Shown: positions 1 to 4,892 of the stretch, piece after piece
Numbering within the stretch: position 1 is the stretch's first letter
Layout of the letters: every line of letters begins with the position of its first letter
Source of the DNA: Eubacteriales Family XIII. Incertae Sedis bacterium
GTDB taxonomy: Bacteria > Bacillota > Clostridia > Peptostreptococcales > Anaerovoracaceae
Direction of reading: 5' to 3'
Assembly: GCA_031276775.1 (NCBI GenBank)
Contig: JAISML010000247.1
Coordinates: 1 to 7,698, forward strand
DNA: 7,698 nucleotides
The notes under the pieces: model-generated
What the model was told of the DNA's origin: nothing
The model's input: the letters and a program-made list of their open reading frames with translations, nothing else
The model's database searches: none
Program-made: the position numbers and the translations under genes

Positions 1-1457
1 CTCAACCGACCGAGATCGCCTTTCGCGGCGACCATGCCGTCAACCGTGAAATCGCCTTCGACAAACCGACCGATGCGCTTGGTCAGATCGCGCATGGGCC
101 GCAGGGAGAACACCATGAACACGACGGCGATCATGATGGCGCAAATGAGAGCGAGACCGCCGTAACAAAACGCGGAGAACGTCACGTCCGCCTGCATCCC
201 TTCCGAAGCGAGATACTCATGCACCACCCCGCCGGAACTGGGGAAAGAAAACAGGTTTGCCTGTATCTTGTCCGAAGCGAGGTACTCGTCCACCACCCCG
301 CCGGAAATGGCGTCCACTTCGACCAAGGCAATTTTCCCGGCCGCCGCGAACACGAGATAACACATGACGGAGAGCATGAAGCACCCCATCGCGGCGAAAG
401 TCGCGCAGACGCGAAACACGAGCCGGAGCATGTGAACCGAAAGCAACGCGGCAAAAATGAACGCGGCTGCGAGCACGAGCGTGATAATCCATATCTTGGG
501 CGACTTATAGTCCATAAAATCGAAATGTTCGGAGAAAGATATCCGCATTTCCGATCCCTTCGTCCATTCGGTCCCGGAGGCGGCGTCCGCAAAATACAGC
601 GCGGTGTCTTTGTTCTCCTCGGATCCCAACACGACGGCCCCGTCGCCCCGCACCGCAAAGCCGCGCACATCCAGATTCTCATAGGTGTGCGTCGCCGTGA
701 ACTGCGGGAATTCGCTTTCGACGAAGATCTTGCCCTCGTATTTGTTCAGGACGGTAAGCCGGCCGCCCTCGCACCGCAGGAGAGAATCCCGGTACAGTTC
801 CTCGGTGCGCGCGACGCCGTCCGGCGTAATCCGCGCGATCTGGCCGCCCGTGAGCAGGACGATGATGGACCGCCCGTCACACACGTAATCGGTGGCCGCA
901 TCGCTTCCCGTAAGCACATATTGCATATGGACGCTCATGTTCGTGACGCCGGTGAGCGCGCCGGTCGGATCCTTCGTCTGCGCGGCGGATCCGTTCGGCG
1001 CGTAAGACAGGACGAGAAGTTTCTGCCCCGCCGGACCCGCGCCGCTGAGAAATACCTTGTCCGTCCCCGAGGACAGCGTGTAGGCATCGCCGAGCAGATC
1101 GAATTTGCCGCTTGCGACCTCATGCGCCCCGTCAAGCTGCCGATCCGTTTCCATGAGCGACCACCCTTCCGCAGGGTCTTCTTTCACAGTCAGAAAGTAG
1201 ATGCGCTCTCCCATGGTTACGATGCGCGTAATGATGCCGGGTGTCTTTAAGACATAGTCTATCCTGTTTTGATCGTCGACGCGGTACAGGAAAGAACAAT
1301 CCGCGTGGGATTCCGACAGATACAGACTGCCGCGTTCGTCCGTGGCGAAGTTGAAACCCGCTTTTTCCGCGGACGGCGGAAAGAACGGCCACAGCGCGAC
1401 GGCGGAAACGGCCAGCGTAATCAGGACGATAATGATCGAAATCACGGTTCTTTTCAA
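1..1457 (-). CDS. HAMP-domain transmembrane receptor, cut before its output domain
   Basis: At least 485 residues, open to the left edge. The start is TTG at 1457, because GAGAAAGG lies 10 nt upstream and the protein then opens with a classic MKR plus hydrophobic helix. Layout: membrane helix 1 at about 5-23; an outside domain at about 27-318 with many short beta-strand blocks (GSLYLS, RIYFLT, KVFLSG, IIVLLTGG, AVVLGS) that could be a beta-propeller sensor; helix 2 at about 321-343; a short inside turn with Arg345 and Arg349; helix 3 at about 349-372; an outside loop at 377-427; helix 4 at about 428-452; then a HAMP domain with Pro454, the E-G-D-F turn (467-470) and the D-L-G-R-L start of its second helix (481-485). 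The topology is self-consistent. HAMP domains pass conformational signals to histidine kinase, methyl-accepting, cyclase, GGDEF or PP2C-type modules; which one follows here is off the edge. The gene begins 16 nt after the preceding stop. The outside loop carries a recent 23-residue tandem duplication. Confidence 0.88.
   Translation of the reverse strand, partial: MKRTVISIIIVLITLAVSAVALWPFFPPSAEKAGFNFATDERGSLYLSESHADCSFLYRVDDQNRIDYVLKTPGIITRIVTMGERIYFLTVKEDPAEGWSLMETDRQLDGAHEVASGKFDLLGDAYTLSSGTDKVFLSGAGPAGQKLLVLSYAPNGSAAQTKDPTGALTGVTNMSVHMQYVLTGSDAATDYVCDGRSIIVLLTGGQIARITPDGVARTEELYRDSLLRCEGGRLTVLNKYEGKIFVESEFPQFTATHTYENLDVRGFAVRGDGAVVLGSEENKDTALYFADAASGTEWTKGSEMRISFSEHFDFMDYKSPKIWIITLVLAAAFIFAALLSVHMLRLVFRVCATFAAMGCFMLSVMCYLVFAAAGKIALVEVDAISGGVVDEYLASDKIQANLFSFPSSGGVVHEYLASEGMQADVTFSAFCYGGLALICAIMIAVVFMVFSLRPMRDLTKRIGRFVEGDFTVDGMVAAKGDLGRL
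190..308 (-). repeat. Tandem 69-bp duplication inside the receptor gene
   Basis: Two copies (190-239 and 259-308) match at 42 of 50 bases with a period of 69 bp, which is exactly 23 codons. In protein they read SGGVVDEYLAS (385-395) and SGGVVHEYLAS (408-418), followed by similar tails (DKIQANLFSF and EGMQADVTFS). The repeat lies in the outside loop just before the last membrane helix. The duplication keeps the frame. Confidence 0.85.
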
Positions 1458-1467
1458 GCGACGGCTA

Positions 1468-1475
1468 CCTTTCTC
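1468..1475 (-). promoter_or_regulatory. Ribosome binding site for the HAMP receptor, overlapping the upstream stop
   Basis: GAGAAAGG begins within the TGA stop (1476-1474) of the preceding gene and ends 10 nt before TTG at 1457. The overlap suggests that ribosomes finishing the membrane-anchored protein feed directly into the receptor gene. Confidence 0.6.
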
Positions 1476-2370
1476 ATTTCGCGGCCAAATTCTCGGTTCC
1501 GATCATGTTCAGCCCACGGCCGAACAGTTTTGAGAGCGAAAATTCCCCGAAGATCAAATAGCTGAGCAACATGAGAATCGCGACGGCAAAACACATGAGG
1601 CTCAACACAAGTATGAATCTGAAAATTTGATCCTTGTGCTCGGCCAAAAATCCAAAAAACCGCCCCGGCAACGATCCGGTTTTTCTGACCGAAAGCGTGA
1701 GGTTGAAATCGTGATACACCTCGGAAAAATGCGCGTAGGATTTGCGTTGCACTTTCTTCGCCAACAGTTTGCGGCTCTTGAGCTGTTTTCCCCGCGTCGA
1801 TCCGAGAATATCCAGCATGAGTTCCGCGCAGGCGAGTACGCAATCCGATTCCGAAACGCCGGGATCGAGCGCGGTCAGATCGAAGTTGGGGGTCAGATAC
1901 ACGCTGTTGTCGTTTTCGATGTGCACCAGCCCCTGCCGATAGGCGAGAAGCAACAGCGGATAGGGCAACGGGGATTCCATGCCGGCAAGCAAAAGGTTCA
2001 CGCAGATCTGTTCGCCCACCGCAGGCGCCGAGACCTGTCCGATCGCGAAATCCGTCAGCCGTCTTTCCTTGCGGTAGGGAAACAGGTAGCAGAGATGTTC
2101 GCCCCACAGAAAATTCCGCAGATAGGCAGGTCTGCCGGTATCTTTCTCGGACGAGGCAAAGATGGAGATCAAGGTGCGCGCGATCCGCCGATCCGTCACG
2201 ATCAGCAAGATATAATAAGGGTGACCGACCGCACTCAAATCCCGGCAGCCCCAAACGGCATTCACGCCTGTCCGCAGGATCGACGAAACACGCTTGAGCG
2301 TCATGCCTTCGACCATGATCGTATCGGGTTCTTCCCGCAGGATCCGTTTTGCTCCCGCCCGGTTATTCAT
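1474..2370 (-). CDS. Uncharacterised protein with a single C-terminal transmembrane helix
   Basis: 298 residues from ATG at 2370; an in-frame TGA at 2392-2394 rules out any earlier start. The start overlaps the stop of the preceding gene (ATGAATAA, 8 bp), and a GAGG lies only 3 nt before the ATG, so translation is probably coupled. Residues 1-190 look like a compact mixed alpha/beta domain with hydrophobic strands (YYILLIV at 52-58, HLCYLF at 92-97) and helices (about 117-130, 174-190). Residues 193-235 are basic (K/R-rich, pI likely high). One strong membrane helix lies at about 249-274 (FILVLSLMCFAVAILMLLSY), leaving about 24 residues after it. With no N-terminal signal, the large domain should face the cytoplasm, tail-anchored style. 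I recall no named family, although the segment around 158-190 (NFDLTALDPG, then SDCVLACAELMLDIL) feels like a conserved block from unnamed clostridial proteins. Lying between a possible surface protein and a receptor, it may be a membrane adaptor; this is inference only. Confidence 0.85.
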   Translation of the reverse strand: MNNRAGAKRILREEPDTIMVEGMTLKRVSSILRTGVNAVWGCRDLSAVGHPYYILLIVTDRRIARTLISIFASSEKDTGRPAYLRNFLWGEHLCYLFPYRKERRLTDFAIGQVSAPAVGEQICVNLLLAGMESPLPYPLLLLAYRQGLVHIENDNSVYLTPNFDLTALDPGVSESDCVLACAELMLDILGSTRGKQLKSRKLLAKKVQRKSYAHFSEVYHDFNLTLSVRKTGSLPGRFFGFLAEHKDQIFRFILVLSLMCFAVAILMLLSYLIFGEFSLSKLFGRGLNMIGTENLAAK

Positions 2371-4156
2371 TGTCCTCGCCGTCTTTCTTCTTCACCACGA
2401 CATAAGCGTAGGTGGAGATGAACGGGTTGTCCGCGCTGTAAACATGTATTTCGTACACGCCTTCCTTGTTGGAAGCCGTATAGATGCCATCGACGGTGAT
2501 CGAACCGGAATTCTTGTCCGTGAGCTCGTATTCCAAAGCGCAGGGCGACATGTTTTTGAAACGGACGTCAATGAACCGGCTCTCATTGGGTGCGAGAACG
2601 ATGGTCGGTTGAACCGGCACGATGGACGCATTGCTCTGAAGCTGTGTCACGATGCCGCGATCTTCCCCGCTCGGCAGCTTTATGGCAGTCCAACGCACGA
2701 GAAGTATGACGAGATCCGTATGCTCGTTCACTTTCGCGGCGACGATGAAACTGCCGCGCTCACTCATCACCCGCACGGCCAGTTCCGCGTCGGGAATGGG
2801 CAGGGCGTCTTCGCGGAAGAAAGTCGGATTTCCGTAGACCGTGTTCTTCGCCTGCTTGTTCAATTTCGCGTCATGCGTCAGGCATTCGCAACCGACCGCG
2901 ACATATACGTCGCCGCTGCCGAGACCGTGAATCACCTCGTTGGAATAATATATCCTGCTTTTTTTGTCGTCGATGCCGAGCGGTATCTCGCATACGCCCG
3001 TCATGTAAATCGGCTCCTGCGCCGCCGCGCCGTAAGCGATCCGCTCCTCGGTTTTCACCCGATCCGCCGGCGCGCGTTCGGCCACCGGCTCAAACCATTC
3101 GGCATATCCGCGTCGGTTTTCGGAACCGGCGATCGTCGGAATGTAGTACTTGATCCCGATCTCCCTGACCTCGCTGATGATGGCGGTGCCCGCGCTGCGC
3201 TCGATCTCGATTTCCGCCAATTTCACATATTCGTGCGAACGATTGAGCGAACGCGCCTCCAAACTGATCTTCGCAAGCTCGCGCTCCACGATGTCGGCGG
3301 GATTTTCGGGCGAGATCGTGAGGTGCAGCATGACGCCGGCGGCCAGGCGCTTCTTCTCTCCGTCCACCGTAACCGCGATGTCCTCCGGCTTTCCCAGAAT
3401 CATCGTATCCGTCCTGTCGCCCGCCCGCGCGGTCAAATGATGGACGAAGCTCGTCTTCTCGCCCGCTTTCAGCGAAAGCTCCGCTATCTCCGCCCGAAAC
3501 TCGTGTTCCCCCTCGGGACCGACGAAAGCGGGCGCGCCGAAGACGCCGCTCAAGGCGATCGTCCTGTCCTCGTCGGAAAGTTTTTCAACCGTGAGGAGAA
3601 CCTTTACGCCATATCCGCTCGGAACGGCGGAAGGACAAACCAGGGTCACGGAATAATCCGCGTCCGCGTAGACTGCGGCGCGGTTCAGGAATTCGGACTC
3701 GGGCGGCGCGTCCGCGGGCAAGGTTTCGGCGTCCGCAAAGAACAGTTTGCAGCCTTCGCGGATGCGGTTCATTTCATATCCGTTTCCGGCGTCGGAGGAA
3801 CCCACCGCGTACACCGGCTGTATCTCCTCCTCGTCGTATTTCAGACAGAGCATCAAGCGGTTTCCGTCCGTCTCGTCATACCCCTCGATGGCGGAGACCT
3901 TGCGCACGACGGAGTTCTCAAGCACGAGTTCCCGTCCAAGCCCGTCTGCGGCCACGCCGGACTCGATCATAAGCGAAGCTCCGTCGAGATTGTACACGCT
4001 CAAGCCGCACAGAACGCCGGGACCGTACAGAAGCGCGTTCATAAACCGTCTTTTGTTCTCCGTGTAGGATTGTTCCGAGAGGAAATCGGCCGAAGTGAGC
4101 AACTTCCCCGGATAATACCGATTCCGTTCAAATGGCAACAAATTGATACTGTTCAA
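2363..4156 (-). CDS. Uncharacterised protein with CIS-associated-type N-terminal module and C-terminal Ig-like domain
   Basis: 597 residues from TTG at 4156. A GTG at 4198 would add 14 residues, but only the TTG has a strong ribosome site (AAAGGcGGTG, 6 nt upstream), and the conserved-looking part begins just after it. Residues 5-57 hold the pattern NLLPFERNRYYPGKLLT, then DF..EQ.Y...KRR..N.LL.G.GVLCGL.V. From memory this resembles the N-terminal module of uncharacterised proteins often found beside phage-tail-like contractile injection clusters; no search was possible. The middle (about 60-500) looks beta-rich, with motifs such as RIYYSNEVIHGLGSGDVYV near 401. The C-terminal part (about 511-595) reads as an Ig-like fold, with the typical pattern G-S-I-T-V-D-G-I-Y-T-A...G-V-Y-E-I, and ends in a charged tail. 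No signal peptide or membrane helix is seen, so it is cytoplasmic or exported by a non-Sec route. It is the first gene of the operon, and its stop overlaps the next start by 8 bp. Likely role: structural, adhesion or tail-fibre-like (inference). Confidence 0.85.
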   Translation of the reverse strand: MNSINLLPFERNRYYPGKLLTSADFLSEQSYTENKRRFMNALLYGPGVLCGLSVYNLDGASLMIESGVAADGLGRELVLENSVVRKVSAIEGYDETDGNRLMLCLKYDEEEIQPVYAVGSSDAGNGYEMNRIREGCKLFFADAETLPADAPPESEFLNRAAVYADADYSVTLVCPSAVPSGYGVKVLLTVEKLSDEDRTIALSGVFGAPAFVGPEGEHEFRAEIAELSLKAGEKTSFVHHLTARAGDRTDTMILGKPEDIAVTVDGEKKRLAAGVMLHLTISPENPADIVERELAKISLEARSLNRSHEYVKLAEIEIERSAGTAIISEVREIGIKYYIPTIAGSENRRGYAEWFEPVAERAPADRVKTEERIAYGAAAQEPIYMTGVCEIPLGIDDKKSRIYYSNEVIHGLGSGDVYVAVGCECLTHDAKLNKQAKNTVYGNPTFFREDALPIPDAELAVRVMSERGSFIVAAKVNEHTDLVILLVRWTAIKLPSGEDRGIVTQLQSNASIVPVQPTIVLAPNESRFIDVRFKNMSPCALEYELTDKNSGSITVDGIYTASNKEGVYEIHVYSADNPFISTYAYVVVKKKDGEDNE

Positions 4157-4162
4157 ATTATC

Positions 4163-4172
4163 CACCGCCTTT
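4163..4172 (-). promoter_or_regulatory. Ribosome binding site that fixes a TTG start
   Basis: AAAGGcGGTG matches the anti-Shine-Dalgarno complement AAAGGAGGTG at 9 of 10 positions and ends 6 nt before TTG at 4156. No comparable site precedes the in-frame GTG at 4198. This is the main reason for the 597-residue start. Confidence 0.75.
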
Positions 4173-4280
4173 GCTTGATGACCACTGCGTTTCCGCACAA
4201 CATGTTTTACTTTGCATCCGCGACGCCCGCGTCAAGCGGATTCGCTTTGGACTTTCGCTCTTTGTCCGATCACGCGGCGC

Positions 4281-4330
4281 CACCGATGCCGGTCGGTGCC
4301 GGATCAAATGACGGTCGGATCGATCGACCG
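4281..4330 (-). repeat. Two adjacent hairpins in the operon leader
   Basis: CACCGA (4281-4286) and TCGGTG (4293-4298) form a 6-bp stem with a 6-nt loop. CGGTCG (4312-4317) and CGACCG (4325-4330) form a 6-bp stem with a 7-nt loop. Both lie in the predicted leader, about 125-175 nt upstream of the TTG start, with no T-tract next to them. In GC-rich DNA such short stems can occur by chance. Confidence 0.25.
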
Positions 4331-4532
4331 CGCGGCGCGCTTCACCCCGATCGCACGCGCGTTTCCCGCAAGCCGATCTGAGCGGGCGCGGCGCAGTCTT
4401 CGGACGTTCGATCCAAACTGACCGAAATGCCCGAAAAATGCAATGGTTTTCGATATGCAAGAGATGATTTGTTCCATATACCCGCGACCATCATTCGACA
4501 CAAATTCCTATCATAAATCTTCATAAAGCGGA

Positions 4533-4553
4533 AGCGTTGCGCGTCGCAACGTT
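4533..4553 (+). terminator. Terminator-like hairpin, T-tract on the plus strand
   Basis: CGTTGCG (4535-4541) and CGCAACG (4545-4551) form a 7-bp stem with a 3-nt loop, extendable by a G-U and an A-U pair. It is followed on the plus strand by GTGTTTTTCT. This fits an intrinsic terminator for plus-strand transcription, yet no plus-strand gene precedes it. Read on the minus strand the T-tract becomes an upstream A-tract, so it would not stop the operon. It may end an antisense or spurious transcript, or simply be a leader hairpin. Confidence 0.3.
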
Positions 4554-4620
4554 GTGTTTTTCTATCGTGCGCAGCCTGACGGCAGTCTATCCCGGGTGTA
4601 AAATCAATACAGGCGCAAAG

Positions 4621-4690
4621 TTCGCATCGCGAACCGGATTTTGCGAAGCTCCGACATGTCGGACGACGCGTCCCGCAAGAGCGATGCGAA
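4621..4690 (-). other. Nested stem structure at the predicted 5' end of the transcript
   Basis: TTCGCATCGC (4690-4681 on the minus strand) is exactly complementary to GCGATGCGAA (4630-4621). Inside it, TTGCG (4678-4674) can pair with CGCAA (4645-4641), and inside that lies the palindrome TCCGACATGTCGGA (4663-4650), which can fold as TCCGA-CATG-TCGGA. The three layers are properly nested and form one arm of about 70 nt. The outer arm starts 4 bases after the TATAAT, so the predicted RNA start falls within its first bases. It could be an RNA-stabilising 5' structure, the start of a regulatory RNA, or a set of protein-binding inverted repeats read as DNA. Confidence 0.45.
4650..4663. repeat. Perfect 14-bp palindrome, operator-like
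   Basis: TCCGACATGTCGGA is a perfect dyad (7-bp half-sites, no spacer), lying about 25-38 bases downstream of the predicted transcription start. This position suits a repressor roadblock as well as an RNA hairpin tip. A second dyad, GTTCGC-ATC-GCGAAC, lies at 4620-4634. No regulator gene is visible in the window. Confidence 0.4.
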
Positions 4691-4694
4691 TAAA

Positions 4695-4749
4695 ATTATA
4701 CAGCAAAACGCACAACAATGCGAGAAGTATTTCAGTTGTAAAATTTTTT
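4695..4749 (-). promoter_or_regulatory. Promoter candidate for the downstream operon (minus strand)
   Basis: Reading the minus strand, a perfect TATAAT occupies 4700-4695. An A/T tract (AAAAAATTTT, 4749-4740) sits where an UP element would be, about 50-60 bases before the expected start near 4688. The -35 region is poor: at 17 bp spacing it reads TCGCAT, matching TTGACA at only two positions. A perfect -10 with a bad -35 suggests an activator-dependent promoter, or strong help from the A/T tract. It would give the operon a leader of about 530 nt. Confidence 0.5.
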
Positions 4750-4892
4750 CATTACATTTTCGTGACCCGTTCCGTATCCGGCGGATCGGCGCTGCGGACG
4801 CACAACGCCAATCCTGCGCGGCAGGGACACAGCTACGGTTCCGCGGGCAGGCATTGCGCGCGGCGATACGCTTTGCCCGCAGACGCGTCCGT

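Larger units (their letters stand above)
4157..4892. other. Intergenic region with promoter and structured leader, no convincing gene
   Basis: About 735 bp without a credible coding gene. The frame after the upstream TAG reads on for only 19 codons. The open frames of 60-100 codons on the minus strand (within 4158-4524) have no ribosome site and an Arg-rich, random-looking composition. Two AT-rich islands (about 4430-4560 and 4690-4765) interrupt GC-rich sequence. The right part holds the promoter candidate; the rest holds several hairpins described separately. I see no T-tract terminator on the minus strand after the large gene, so readthrough into the operon remains possible. Confidence 0.6.

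Noticed and set aside
219..1250. Long plus-strand open frame of 343 codons
   Set aside because: It lies wholly antisense to the HAMP receptor, is rich in Arg/His and has no family features; the minus-strand frame has clear membrane helices and a HAMP domain.
1454..2254. Minus-strand open frame of 266 codons overlapping the membrane-anchored gene
   Set aside because: It is a different frame across the same DNA, lacks a ribosome site, and the 298-residue frame has a coherent membrane helix and a coupled start.
2294..4381. Plus-strand open frame of 695 codons
   Set aside because: It mirrors the 597-residue gene on the other strand. Long mirror frames are common in GC-rich DNA. It has Arg/His-rich composition and crosses two real genes.
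4158..4524. Possible small proteins of 60-100 residues in the operon leader
   Set aside because: No ribosome sites, Arg-rich random composition, and the frames overlap one another; only conservation could rescue them.
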